DNA of 64,000 bases from Sabellastarte sp. h YS-2021 (lineage: Eukaryota > Annelida > Polychaeta > Sabellida > Sabellidae), in contig OZ024930.1 of assembly GCA_964017235.1 (NCBI GenBank), positions 26,416,614-26,480,613 on the forward strand, read 5' to 3'. Shown in pieces: positions 1 to 11,687 of the stretch. Both the position numbers and the translations under genes were made by a program. Each line of letters opens with the position of its first letter. Within the stretch, counting starts at the first letter, position 1. The notes below the pieces were generated by a model. It saw only the letters and a program-made list of their open reading frames with translations, was not told the origin of the DNA and made no database searches.

Positions 1-359
1 TCATGTACATATTGTAAAGAAGTGCAATAAAAGTGTTCATTTAAATAAGAAGAAATATGTTACTTTTCTTAAATTTTTGTCATGGCTATATCTCAGAAAC
101 TGTAAGGTGAAGGAAATTGATACTTGGCAGGGATATTGGTTGTGGGGATGTAGGCTTGCAGCATTAAAGTGTGATCTTGATTTGACCTTTGATATAGCCG
201 TAGTGATGTTGACCTTTAACATCTGGTCCCCGCTATGTCTCAGAACCAGAAAGTATACGGAGTCATGTGACCTTTGGCTTTGCCAAGATGTTTTCTACTG
301 CCACATTTGAGATATATTTCTCCTATCACAGAGCCATATAGATTGCTGCAATTGATTAT
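1..359. other. Non-coding, no gene recognised
   Basis: AT-rich DNA with phrases such as 'atatctcagaaactg' and 'tgacctttga', which resemble the non-coding bodies of the repeat elements at 54800-57600. Short open frames exist but show no recognisable domain. It is probably the tail of a decayed repeat into which element D inserted. Confidence 0.5.
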
Positions 360-360
360 T

Positions 361-385
361 ATCTCCCGCCGGCCGGGCGGGAGAT
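361..385. repeat. 5' terminal hairpin of element D
   Basis: Perfect 10-bp stem ATCTCCCGCC / GGCGGGAGAT with a 5-nt GGCCG loop. It is followed by TATAAAA and GT-rich DNA (about 396-440), the same order as in elements A and B. Confidence 0.85.
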
Positions 386-539
386 TATAAAACGCATTCC
401 GTGCGTGTGTTCGTGTGTTATGGAGTGTGTGTCACGCTTTTATAAAGGGCTGTACATCACACTGGTTGTTTCTCCTTGGCCTTTTCAATGTTTTTTATTA
501 CCTTATTGCTTATGTCCTTTCATTTGATGCTGTTAGTTC

Positions 540-1620
540 ACACCTAGGACCATAGCTAAGTGAGTAATAGCAATGGTGGCTACTTTGAGTAAAGTGCTCA
601 TAACTCCAAAACGACTGCATTTAGAGTGTTTCTGTAAAATACGTTGTTCAGCTACTTTCTCCATGCCTACAAGATGGTACCATTTTTAGGGTTCTATCTT
701 CATAGCTAAGTGAGTAATAGCTATTTTCTGTTATTAACAATGAGCAAAATGAGTAAATTGATTTTGTCTTTGTAACTGTTACTTACAATATTGGCCTGAA
801 ATATGTTGTTCAACAACTCCTTCATGTACTATATCATGGTGAGGTGTCCAAGGTGTAGCAACATAACTAACTGAGTAATAGCTATACTAAGTTTAACATT
901 TGACCATTGAGCAAGTCACTTATAACTCAAAAGCTATTGAATATAGAGGATTTTTGTCGAATATGTTGTTCACCTATCTTTTGGATATACTGTATTGTGA
1001 ATTTTCACAGCTGTAACTCCATAGCTAACTGAGTAATAGCTACTTTGATGATAACCGTAATGAGTAAATGGCTTATATCTTCAAAAGTATTGCAGCTACA
1101 CAATTTTGTTCCAATATGTTGTTCAGCTACTATCTCCACAGCTATAACATGGTCACTAGTTTGGAAGTGTATCTCCATAGCTTGGTGAGTAAGAGCTACT
1201 TTGTCAATTTTTAATGAGAACCATAATGAGTAAATGCCTTATATCTTCAAAAGTATTGCAGCTACACAATTTCTCTCAAATAAGTTGTTCATCTACTTTT
1301 TTGTGAACTGTAACATATTTAAGTTTCACAACTGTTGCTCAATGTACAAGTGAGTAATGGCTACTTTATTGCTACTTTTGGTGAAAATGTGAAAAATGAC
1401 AAATATCTTGCAAACCGTAATAGCTACTTTGTCAATTTTTAATGATAACCATAATGAGTAAATGCCTTATATCTTCAAAAGTATTGCAGCTACACAATTT
1501 CTCTCAAATAAGTTGTTCATCTACTTTTTAAATCATTCATCTACTTCTGGGAGAGCTTTCACTTGGTGAATTTTCAGAACTGTAGCTAATTATTCACCTC
1601 CTCAAAGTGAGTAAATGCTA
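540..1620. repeat. Diverged ~166-bp satellite, first part of the D array
   Basis: The phrases 'agctaagtgagtaatagc', 'aatgagtaaatg', 'aaaagtattgcagctacaca' and 'atgttgttcagctacttt' recur in fixed order. The same monomer is found in elements A and B, where its period is 166 bp (47644, 47810, 47976, 48142). Copies here are more diverged and less regular. The array breaks at 1624, where N1 is inserted, and resumes at 4876. Confidence 0.8.
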
Positions 1621-1739
1621 ATTATATCCCCAGACGAAAGTCGGGGATATATTGGATTCAGGTCCGTCGCGCCGCTGCCGCCGTAGAAATTTCCTTGTGG
1701 ACGCGATAACTCAAAAACAAATTAATTTTTTTTTCAAAC

Positions 1740-3640
1740 TTGGTACACATGTTAAGGGTGCCCAAAGGAAGATCCCTATTTTAAGGTGACCTTAAACTCC
1801 CAGTAAAAAAGAACTTATGGCCACCTTAAGGTCAGAAATTGGACTTTTGGCCATGTAGAGCCCTGTAGGTCACAAACTATGATGCTCAGCTGGCTGAAAT
1901 TTTACCTGACAACACATTAATATGTTCTTAGTACATGTGCCGAAAATCACGACTTTAAGTTGAGGAGAAAATTGTGTTTGAGGCCCATAAATACCCCCAC
2001 TTAGGGATTTTTTGCTATGCTTTTCACATATTTTGCCCTATAATTTGGAAGTGGTAATTCTGATGAGTCTCAAACTGCGCTAGGTATAACTTTGATATGT
2101 AATCCTTGTCTGTAGAAAATTTTAGGGCTGTAGGTTTACCCAAAGGGGTCGACTTAAGGTCTCAAAAGTGCCCACAGAGACCCAATTTATGCACTTTTTG
2201 CCACTTTCAAGCACTGTAGCTTTCAAACTATGTCTCTCATCTAAGTTAAATATCATCTGGGAATATATCTATGTGTTTTCTTATATGTGCCCCAACATTT
2301 AGGCCTTTAATAGACAGTTAACCTGTGTATCAGGACCATAAACACCCACCCGAGTGACCCTTATAAGACATTTTTCACATCTTTTTCCCTGTAACTTGGA
2401 AATGGTAAGTCTGAGAAGTTTCAAACTGTATTAGATATATATTCTGTGTGTAATCTTAGTATGTAACAGATTTTAAGTCTGAAGTTTTAATTTTGAAGGT
2501 CAAATTGAGGTCTCTAAAAGGCTCCCAAAGACCCAATATTTGGACTTTTTGCTACTTTTAAGCCCTGTGACTGTCAAACTATGTGACTGATAGAGCTCAA
2601 ATCCTATCTGGGAAGATATTAGTATGTTATTTATATATGTGCCATTTAACCTGTGTATGAGGACCATAAATCCCCACCCGAGTGACCATTTTTAGACATT
2701 TTTCACATATTTTTCCCTGTAACTTGGAAATGGTAAGTCTAAGAAGTTTCAAACTGTAGTAGATGCATATTCTATGTGTAATCTTAGTATGTGACAAATT
2801 TTAAGTCTGAAGCTTTAATTTGAAGGCCACATTTAGGTCTCTAGAAGGCCCCATAAAGACCCAGTATTTGGACTTTTTGCCAATTTTAAGGCCTGTGACT
2901 GTTAAACTATGTGACTGATAGAGCTGAAATCTCATCTGGGAATACATTATTATGTTCTTTTTACATGTGCCAAAAATCAAGGCTTCAAGTAGACATTTAA
3001 CCTGTGTATGAGGACCTTAAACACCCACCTGAGTGACCCTTTTAAGACATTTTTCACATATTTTGCTCTGTAACTTCGAAATGGTAAGTCTGAGAAGTTT
3101 CAAACTTTATTAGATACATATTCTATGTGTAATCTTAGTATGTAACAAATTTTAAGTCTGAAGCTCTAATTTGAAAGCCACATCGAGATCTCTAAAAGGC
3201 CCACAGAGACCCAATATTTGGACTTTTTACCACCTTTAAGCCCTGTGACTGTTAAACTATGTGATTGATGGAGCTGAAATCCCATCTGGGAATGCATTAT
3301 TATGTCCTTTTTACATATGCCGAAAATCAAGGTTTTTAGTAGACATTTAACCTGTGTATGAGGGCCATAGACACTCGCCCAAGTGCCTTTTTTGACATTT
3401 TTTCCGTATTTTGGCCTGTTATTTGGAAATGCTTAGTGTGACAAGTCTTAAACTGTATTATATATAATTTTTGTTTGTTATGTATGTCCCCCAAAAAGTT
3501 TCAGATCTGTAGTTTAATTGCTAAGGTCTCTTTAACAATTGTAAAATGCCCACAGAAACCCAATTTATGGACATTATGCCACTTTAAAGCCCAGTAACTG
3601 TCAAACTATGTGGGTTATAGAGCTGAAATCTTTGAATTTT
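1740..3640. repeat. ~350-bp tandem repeat inside N1, about five diverged copies
   Basis: The phrase 'acctgtgtat' recurs at 2321, 2649, 3000 and 3350, each followed by the same ~350-nt text ('gagtgaccctt', 'cacatattttgccctgtaac', 'caaactatgtgactgatagag'). The copy starting at 2321 is slightly shortened, and a first, more diverged copy begins near 1740. It shows no similarity to the 133/166-bp satellites. Confidence 0.8.
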
Positions 3641-4707
3641 TAAAAGGAAATGCCTGTCTATTTAAATTTTGAATATTAATAATGTTATGGCTATCTTAGT
3701 CTTTTAAGAACTTATTTTTGTGTGTTATACCTCTGCTTGCTGAGTTTTTAACTTTTTAAAATGAAACTGGTTAAACATATTCAAGTAGACAAAATGGACA
3801 CTTTAAGTGAGCTTTAAGTCCCAATATTAATGAAATTATATCCTTATGTAGTAAAACTAGGGGATTTTTAACCCTCAACTAGCCCAGTTTTATTCAACTT
3901 GCCTCAGTTAATTTTGACACAGCTCCTACAGTTATGAACTCATTTCAGTTGATAATCACATACTTAAAATTCTCAATTCTTTTTGTATTTGAGTACCCCT
4001 TTTATATAGATTGTTTGTTTACCATTTATGCTGTAGCACTCCCATCTCTTTGTAGTCCCAACCCACATCCCCCACCCGGATTCCCCCCACCCACCTCTGG
4101 GACCTCCAGCTATATTGAGTGACACTAAATAAACAAAGGTATTTAATGATATCAGATGAGAAACAAAGAACTCAATGGGGTTGCAGATCTTGTGTAATAG
4201 TGAGAGAGGTGTGGAGAAGGGGTGGGGGTGGGAGGTGGTGGGCTTCATTACATATAACACAAAGGGGAGTCAGAACTGAGATTGTGTCACATATTTAGGT
4301 TGCATATATATGGACCACATATATAGGTATAGAGGAAATGAATAACTGAAAACAATTTGCAAATTCTAAAAATAATATAATAAAATAATAATATAAATAA
4401 TTTTTTTTTAAATAATATTTTATTTGTGAACAAATATAGAAACAGATATGCGCTTTTGGGATTATGAATTTTAGAATGGACATTGAATCATCAATCATTT
4501 AAATACTTTGAAGGAAGATTGAAAAGTATGATGAGTTGAGTTAAAAATAATATTTTATTTGTCAACAAATATAGAAACAGATATGCTCTTTTGGGATTAT
4601 TATTTTAGAATGGACATTCAATCCATCAATCATTTAAATACTTTGAAAATAGGTTTAGAGTTATCATTGCAGGAAGATTGAAAATATAATTTGAGTTATG
4701 TATTCGG
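3641..4707. other. Unique and AT-rich interior of N1
   Basis: No gene recognised. It includes a CT/C-rich stretch (4045-4110) and a roughly 130-bp direct duplication of 'aataatattttatttgtgaacaaatatagaaac'-type text (about 4405-4505 and 4545-4640). The small open frames have no domain signature. Confidence 0.5.
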
Positions 4708-4875
4708 CGTCTGGGGATACACCATCTTCCTTGGGAAGATATAAACAGAGTAGATTGATGTGCTGAAGTTCATATAATAATGGGTAATTATGTTTTAAAA
4801 AATTCCCGATCAAAACCTGTGGCGTGAGTGATGACCTGTCTGGGGATATGTTGGTGCTGAGTTGGCCCAATCTAG

Positions 4876-5466
4876 TTATCTCTAAAAGTATTGCGGGTAT
4901 CCAATTTTTATCAAATTACTCGTTCATCTACTTTTGGGAGAGCTTTCACTTGGTGAAGTTTCACACCCATAGCTAATTACTCACCTACTCAAAATGAGTA
5001 AATGCGAATTATCGCTAAAAGTATTGCAGATAGCCAATTTTTCTCAAATAACTCATTCACCTACTTTTGGGAGAGCTTTCACTTGGTGAAGTTTCAGACC
5101 CATAGCTAATTACTCACCTACTCAAAATGAGTAAATGCGAATTATCTCTAAAAGTATTGCAGATAGCCAATTTTTCTCAAATAACTCATTCATCTACTTT
5201 TGGGAGAGCTTTCACATGGTGAAGTTTCAGACCCGTAGATAATTACTCACCTACTCAAAATGAGTAAATGCGAATTATCTCTTAAAAGTATTGTACTTAG
5301 CCAATTTTTTTCAAATAACTCATTGTAAATTTTGAAAGCTGTAGGTCCATAGCTAGCTCAGTAATAGCTACTTTAACTTTTTTGATTTAAATAATTTATA
5401 ACAGCAAAACTATTCAATTTAAAGGAGTTTTGTCAAATATGTTGTTCACCTACTTTTTGATGTAGT
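4876..5466. repeat. 133-bp satellite, right part of the D array
   Basis: About 3.5 monomers of the unit that dominates element B ('gagagctttcacttggtgaag', 'tactcacctactcaaaatgag', 'aaaagtattgcagatagcc') are followed by one 166-bp-type copy running into the 3' arm of element D. Confidence 0.85.
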
Positions 5467-5500
5467 GCGGCGGGAGATCATACCACGGCAGTGGTCTTGT

Positions 5501-6650
5501 TGTATATACTTTTACTTATTTGTGCTATCTTGATTAACTGCAATCCTCTATTTAATAATTAGATTAATTAAAAAATTTTACAGCTTCATAAGTTTTAGTT
5601 GACCACTTAATGCTCTGATTTTGCCATTAAATATCATGCTTGGATACTTTGTTTTTACATACAGTATCTATTCCTGAAGGATTATTTCCTGTACCTTTAC
5701 ATAACTTAAAATGTCTGTTCTAAAAGACCCCTTATCAGTTGTGCCTTTTCACGTTTTCTATATCTCATGGTTTCCCAACAGTATTTCCCCAGGCTGTGTG
5801 GTATGAGCTATTTTCTTGTAACTGGCTAAAACTACCCTGGCAAATACTCTAAAAGTGGTAAAATGGTGGCCAGTTGACCAAAAATTTTTATTTACATAAA
5901 AACAGGCTCGAAGTTTCAAAATCAGAATTTTCAGATGGATCAGTATCTATGGAAACTTATGTCATGTTTAAACAGTGATATACATATTAACATTTTATGG
6001 TATAATTTCCTGGTTCTTTATATCCAGTTGCTTCAATGGCAGGCTTTAGTGGATCCTTCTAGCTTGACCATCCATTTGTGGCCACTTGTAAGGGGAGTAT
6101 ATGAATGGTTGCCATCCTCTGTCATAGGATCGCGGAGATATCGGACATGCTTGATATTCTGGCAACCGAGTCGGTGACTTGCTGGATTACCTTTGCAGTC
6201 TGCCACTTCCAAAGTTTAGCTGAGCAGTGAAAAGGCTTATCGCCTCCTAGTCTTTTGCTCTGCGAGGCAGGTCGCCAGCAATTTGTAAAGATTTTGGGTG
6301 TCCTTATAGTATATTTTATTGCGCTACAATAGCTTACCATGTGGGACTGAATGCTGTCCTTGGGTTGCCGCCAGGCATCACGGCCAACGTCTAAGAAAAA
6401 CAGACATTTATTGTTGGCCATAGCCTCAGGTTGTCGTCACGTGATTTCCTCTTTATGTTGTCCCCTTTCTCGTTGGCCGCCTCCATATTCGAATCTTTGG
6501 GAAGTTTTTACTACTGTTTTCTACTTATATCTCAGTTTATATTGTTTGTTGTATGTCCATATTCGGTCATTCCTTGTATTAATCTGTATAGCACATAATA
6601 CCTAATTTTTGCCACTGTCGACTAGGTATTTCTCTATATTTTAAGCTGTT
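5501..6650. other. No confirmed gene; likely 5' non-coding end of the DIRS element
   Basis: 5501-6100 is AT-rich with nothing recognisable. From about 6110 base composition rises and matches the downstream DIRS coding region, so the right part is probably the DIRS left terminal region. No matching inverted terminal repeat was found on the right because the element is truncated there. Confidence 0.4.
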
Positions 6651-8889
6651 ATGAGTTCGCCTCGACTAGGCTTTATGCGATCGGCTCACTTCCTCGCGTT
6701 CTTTTTATTGCGTTCAAACATGTCTTCTCATCAAATTATCAAAGATAAACCTCGAGCATCGAAGTGTCAACATTTCTATCATTCCCTCAATGTACACAAC
6801 TACTGCCCTACCTGCAGAGAGGCGGGTAAGGGAGATGATCCCTGCGTCACTTTATTGTCACCTTGTAATATCTGCGCTTCATTCACTGAAGAGCAGCAAA
6901 CTAAAATTACCCACAGGAAAAGGTACATAAAGAGGGGCGACAAGAAATCTGAAAAATCTGACAAAAATGATGACTTAGATGCCGAATTATTGGGTGACAA
7001 TTCGATTGACTCCTTCGGGGGCTCTCATGCAGAACTTGAAGTTGCTGCCGAACGCCTTTTTACTTCTCCCCCTCGACCTCATCCTCTTGCTTTCGAGGCG
7101 TTACCTCTTCGAACGCCAGCTCGTACTGTACCCTCTACTCCAGGTACAACCTTACAGCTTAAAGTTCAATCCAACCTCGAGAAGTCCTTGGGATCTCGTT
7201 TTGATATACAGATTGATCAAAAGATGGGGGCTTTTCAAGCCAGCATGTTAGAAGCATTCAATAGTCTTCGTGAAGATTTTCAAAAATCTTTACAAAAATC
7301 AAAGCAAGTGGAGGTGGATCAGACCTCTTCTTCAGCTTCTAAACAAAACCCATTTCATTCAAAAGATCTGGATCCCTCGAAAACGAGTGCTGTTGAGTCG
7401 ATGGATGTTGATTATGGCCCAGAACTACCTCCTCGTCTCGACTCTTATGATAGTCGCGTCGATGACACCTCGGGTCATCCACTGAGCTCAGTCGAGGAAC
7501 CCTCGAGGGTGGCCTCGACTAAACCAAAAAAGTCTTCTCATTCTCACAAGCATTTTGATGTGGTGCCGAGCTCAGCCTCGGATCACTATTCTGACCCCTC
7601 GGATGACCTTCAACCTGTCTCGAGCAGACCTCAGAAGCACTCTGATAAATCTAAACATAAGTCGAGGTCCAGATTCTTACCCTCATCTTCTGGAGAGGAT
7701 CAGTCCCCTGAACGTAAGCATTGGTCTCCTAAGCCCTCTAGGAAGTCTTACCCTGATCAAGAGCATCCTCAACATGACCCTGACCCTCCTTATTATAGGG
7801 AAGTAGCCCTGTCTGACATCCGTTCACAATATGCTGAGGAGGTGGATACGTTTCGACGCATCCTAAGATTGCCTGATCCTAGGGATTCCTTACCTAGGTC
7901 TTCCACTGCGGTCATGGGCCCTGATGATGAGAAAGGCAGGCAAGAACTTAGACCAAGGGGTCCTTCCTCTATGCTGCCTCTTAAGTCTAACATAAAGGAT
8001 GCCTTTGATAAATTTGATCAGGACTTCCAGGCAGCAAATTTACCAGAGGGTAAGTACATCAAAGCCCCTCCCTCCACTGCCAAGTGGTACAAGGTAGGTC
8101 AACCTTGTTATGAAGACAAAATTCAGGAACTAAATACAGACTTTGCGAAGATCTGTATTTCTCCTAAGCCCTCTGGGGCTCCTATGGGCAAGGTTCCTCT
8201 TCCAATTCTTAAAGAATTGGAACATCAAGCGAGACAAAACATTTCCACACTCAATTTCGCTACTACCTTTGCCAAGACTTCTTCTTCCTGCAGTTCCACT
8301 CTGGAAAAGTGTCAGCATAGTTTGAAGTCGACCTTCAAGAAGGTCAAATCACAAATCAAAAAAGGTGCCGACCCTGAAAAGGCAGCGAAACGTGGTTATG
8401 AGGAAGCCTGTGAGTGTCTGGATCTGTGGAACAAGACCATCTTAATCCAGCACAGAGCCTTGACTTACCTCAGTAAATCCCTTGCCCATATTCTCCAGAG
8501 GGAGCTTTATTCAATGGGCAATACTGGCTTGCTTGCTTGATGACCCTGTTACAACCTCATCTAGGAGAAACCAGACGCCAGGAGCTCAGGAATGTGTACT
8601 TTTGGCCGTCTTCATTATTCAAATCTCAGTCAAGGAAGGTGAGGACTTCCTTCTTAAAAAAGGGACCTCAAAAGATTCTCAGGGTTTCCAACCCTACCAG
8701 AATAAGCCCTTTCGTGGTCCCCACAAGAAAAGAGGCTCCTACAGGAAACGCCCCTATGGGGGCAATTCCTCACAAAGCAGTAACCAATCGTTTTCCTCAA
8801 ACAGAGGAAAACAAAACTTCAGAGGCTCCAGGGGTCGTTTTCGACCCCACAATAGGGGAAGGGGGCGTGGAAACCCCTCTTCCCAATGA
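6651..8889 (+). pseudogene. DIRS retrotransposon ORF1 (Gag-like), frameshifted
   Basis: An open frame runs from ATG 6651 to TGA 8540 (629 aa). A later ATG at 6720 (MSSHQIIKDK) is an alternative start. The N-terminus has a Cys/His cluster (CQHFYH, CPTC, CNIC), a central acidic and Ser/Pro/Lys-rich region follows, and the C-terminal third is helical. Near 8530 the frame shifts and a basic Gly/Arg-rich tail continues to 8889 (GFQPYQNKPFRG, RGRGRGN), as in Gag-like ORF1 proteins of DIRS elements. Gag would coat the element RNA. Identity rests mainly on the downstream RT/RNase H and tyrosine recombinase; the one-frame break marks a non-functional copy. Confidence 0.75.
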
Positions 8890-10990
8890 CTCCTCCAAAG
8901 CCTCCATCAGTCCACCAGTAGGAGGTCGCCTCCGTTCTTTCAGAAGAGACTGGAAAGGAAACCATTGTTCATCCAACATGTTAAACATTATCACCAATGG
9001 CTACGTCGGGGCCACGGTGGCAGAGTGGTAACACTCTCGCCTCCCACCTCTAAGGCTGGGGTTCAATCCCCGCACGGGCTCAAGTGGGAAAGCTGGTAGT
9101 TGCTTGCCGTTGGTCGGCAGTTTACAGTACACAACCCTAGCAAACTCTATGTACTGGTTTCCTCTGCCCTTCCAACTACCCGTCGTGATATGACCTGTAC
9201 AGTGTTGAAAGCGACGTTAAACCCCAAATAAACAAACCAATGGCTACGTACTGCCATTCCTCTCAAAACTAAACTTGGTCAGATTTCCTCTGATAATATC
9301 AGAATACAAGGCCCTTCAAAAAGACCAAGCTCTGGCCGAGTGCATCCAGTCTCTTCTGTCAAAGAACGCTATCGAAAGGGTGGAAAATGTAAAATCTCTC
9401 GGGTTTTACAGTCACCTGTTTCTAGTCCCCAAGCCTCACCAAAGGTGGAGGCCAGTAATAGACTTAAGCAGGCTCAACACTTTCTACATGTAGAAAAATT
9501 CAAAATGGAAACTCCAGAGTCCATCAGGACCTCCCTGATTCCAGGGGAATGGGTATCGTCGATCTATCGGATGCCTACCTTCACATCCCCATCCACCCAA
9601 ACTCAAGGAAGTATCTCAGATTTTGCCACAGGTCTCCGGTGTTCCAGTTCACTTCCCTTCCTTTCGGACTGGCCACAGCGCCCCAGGTCTTTACAATGAT
9701 CGTAAAGGAAGTCAAGCTCATGGCCCTCTCCAGAGGACTCAGACTTCACCAATACCTGGACGACTGGCTGATCAGGTCCCAGTCACAGGAGGAAACCCTA
9801 GTGAACACACAGGCAGTGGTAGATCTAACTCAGTCCTTGGGGTGGATCATAAACCAGGAAAAGTCAGAACTGAATCCTACTCAGGTGTTTTCGTTCGTGG
9901 GCTACGAGTACCACCTAGATTCAGCCCTTGTAAAACCCACTCAAGAGAGATGGCTCAAACTCCAGGATTTGATCCTACGACTCAACTGCAAGATATTTGA
10001 TGTCTCTAATTGGGTTGCTAGCCTCAACGGAGAAGATGGTCCCGGAGGGACGCCTTCACATGAGCCCCTTTCAATTTCATCTCAAGGAGCACTGGAGATA
10101 TCCTCAGTCATTGGACTGCCTTGGACAGAGGCCATTTCTGCACACCTGGACTGGTGTCAGAATCCTGTAAACGTGATGAAAGGCGCAGACCTTCATCCCA
10201 AAGACCACAGTATCCAACTCTTTACAGACGCCTCAAACGAAGGTTGGGGCGCTCACTTAGAACAAAGTTCTACAAAGGGTCTGTGGTCAGATCAGGAGAA
10301 AAGGCTACACATAAACATCCTAGAGTTGAAGGCGGTTTCACTGGCCCTCCGAAGGTTCAAGGACCAGTGTCAAAACCAAACAGTTCTAGTTGCAACAGAC
10401 AACTCAACAGTGGTAGCCTACATAAACAAACAAGGAGGAACTCACTCAGCAGAGATGTGTGCGCTCCTGTGGAAGATCTTGACATGGTGCCATCATTATC
10501 ACATAACATTGAAAGCCAGACACATTCCAGGGTGTCTGAATGTGATGGCCGACCTCCTATCCAGGTCCAACCAAGTGCAGTCGACGGAGTGGTCACTGCA
10601 TCCACAGGTGTTCAAACAGATCTGCCACAAGTGGTTCACTCCTCATGTAGACCTGTTTGCCACTCATCTGAACCACAAACTCCCTCTATACATGTCTCCT
10701 ATCCCAGACCCAAAGGCCTGGGACATAGATGCTCTGAACATAAATTGGACGGCTCTTACTGCTTATGCTTACCCTCAACGGCTCTCCAAAAAATCAGGCA
10801 ATGCCACTGCCTGATCATAGTGATAGCCCTAGGGTGGCCAGGGATGCCCTGGTTTTGGGACCTAGTGCAGCTCTCAACAGAGATCCGACTACAACTACCA
10901 GTGTCAACAACCCTTCTCAAACAGTCCCACCTTCATGTGTTCCACAGCAATCTACAACATCTCAACTTCCACGCCTGGTGTCTAGGAGTG
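8890..10990 (+). pseudogene. DIRS reverse transcriptase-RNase H, broken
   Basis: The RT starts near PPVGGRLRSF (about 8907) and is interrupted by a SINE at 9007-9235. It continues with FLVPKPHQRWRPVIDLSRLN (about 9419-9478). Frameshifts near 9487 and 9550 are followed by DLSDAYLHIPIHP, FTSLPFGLATAPQVF and the catalytic YLDDW. RNase H follows with LFTDASNEGWGAH, ILELKAV and ATDNSTVVAYINKQGG, then HIPGCLNVMADLLSR. A DIRS-typical region (VDLFATHLNHKLPLY) follows, and the frame is lost again near 10796. In an intact element this enzyme copies the RNA into DNA. The YLDD box and overall order identify the DIRS1-like group; at least three frame changes plus the insertion make it inactive. Confidence 0.88.
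9007..9235 (+). mobile_element. tRNA-derived SINE, family 1, inside the DIRS RT
   Basis: The tRNA-like head has an A box (TGGCAGAGTGG) and B box (GGTTCAATCCC). The body is 'aagtgggaaagctggtag' and the tail '...gcgacgttaaaccccaaataaacaa'. A 14-bp target-site duplication, ACCAATGGCTACGT, is present at 8993-9006 and 9236-9249. It interrupts the RT reading frame, so it arrived after the DIRS element. Insert plus duplication is 243 nt, a multiple of three, so the RT frame resumes on the far side. Confidence 0.93.
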
Positions 10991-11552
10991 GACAACTCCA
11001 AAAACAAGGCTTCTCTGTGGAGGTGGCAGAGAGAATTGCTGCCCCTCAACGGTCATGAACAAGGACTATCTACAAGTCAAAGTGGGCCCTATTTGAAAGA
11101 GAGAAAATTCGGTGGATTTCTCCACTCTATCTGTGAAACAAATCTCTGATATTTTCATGTACCTATACCAAGACCTAAACAGGCGCCCCTCGACCATTGA
11201 TGGATACAGGACTGCCATTGTTGACACCTTGGGCCCAATGGGCCAACATATTGCACATAATGAAGACCTTCATAGGTTGCTCACCAGTTTCCATAGGGAT
11301 CATCCCAAAAGTTCCAGAAATCTCCCTAAGTGGAACCTTTCTGTTGTTCTTAATGAGCTCACAAAAGCACCCTTTGAGCCTATGAAAGACACAGACCTCA
11401 AACATCTCACTCTCAAAACTGCATTCTTGCTAGCTTTGGACTCCGGCAAGCACTGCAGCGAAATCCATGCCTGGGTCGCAAACAAAGTAACGAATCTAGG
11501 CCAATGGGAAAAGGTTGCCTTGTTCCCTTCTTCTGACTTCATTTTCAATTAA
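10985..11552 (+). pseudogene. DIRS tyrosine recombinase, 3'-truncated and active-site damaged
   Basis: After a degenerate start in several frames, an open frame from 11112 gives the N-terminal core-binding domain (LYQDLNRRPSTIDGYRTAI, SRNLPKWNLSVVLNELTKAP). The beginning of the catalytic domain follows (LKTAFLLALDSGKHCSEIHA). In related recombinases the last segment carries the first catalytic Arg within a basic pair before SEIHA; here those positions are His-Cys, compatible with CpG decay of Arg codons. Sequence homology stops at SSDFI, so the HxxR and Tyr motifs are absent. The enzyme would integrate circular element DNA. This copy cannot. Confidence 0.8.
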
Positions 11553-11687
11553 AAATAAATATTAAATTCTATTCAACAATTCCAATCCTTTCAATGTATG
11601 GAGACCCCGTAAACTTTGTGTCACGTGACTTACAGTGAGATAACAGTAAAAATGAAACATAGATAACTAAACCACATCACTCATATA

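Larger units (their letters stand above)
1625..4875 (+). mobile_element. Element N1 (TATCCCC-hairpin family) nested in satellite
   Basis: Begins with TATCCCCAGAC-gaaa-GTCGGGGATA, a hairpin. The inverted arm recurs near the other end at 4708-4719 (CGTCTGGGGATA) and 4838-4848 (GTCTGGGGATA), followed by a short tail ending about CCCAATCTAG. The flanking satellite rejoins: 'gtaaatgctaatta' on the left continues as 'tctctaaaagtattg' on the right, as in uninterrupted monomers. The exact ends are ambiguous by about 4 nt because 'ttat' is present on both sides. The interior holds a ~350-bp tandem repeat and no gene. A second copy of the 5' end lies at 56525. Confidence 0.7.
360..5500 (+). mobile_element. 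Satellite-bearing element D (TATCTCCCGCC family), with nested element N1
   Basis: The left end is TATCTCCCGCC followed at once by the complementary arm GGCGGGAGAT, then GT-rich simple sequence and a tandem array. At 5469-5478 the arm GGCGGGAGAT occurs again, followed by the tail CATACCACGGCAGTGGTCTT at 5479-5498, which contains a small hairpin (ACCAC-GGCA-GTGGT). The same ends bound element B (47280-54428) and element C (54795-56117), which fixes the boundaries. Element N1 (1625-4875) is inserted in the satellite. No open reading frame is present, so this is a non-autonomous element. The organisation is that described for Helentron-type (HINE) and bivalve 'pearl' elements; this assignment is inference. 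Confidence 0.7.

Noticed and set aside
3934..4260. Overlapping Pro/His-rich frames on both strands
   Set aside because: They lie in C-rich/G-rich simple sequence inside N1, with no family resemblance.
9007..9090. Functional tRNA gene candidate (A and B boxes present)
   Set aside because: Target duplications, a SINE body and tail, and several copies in the window show that it is a tRNA-derived SINE. The same applies at 16060, 25512, 26961, 40594 and 41487.
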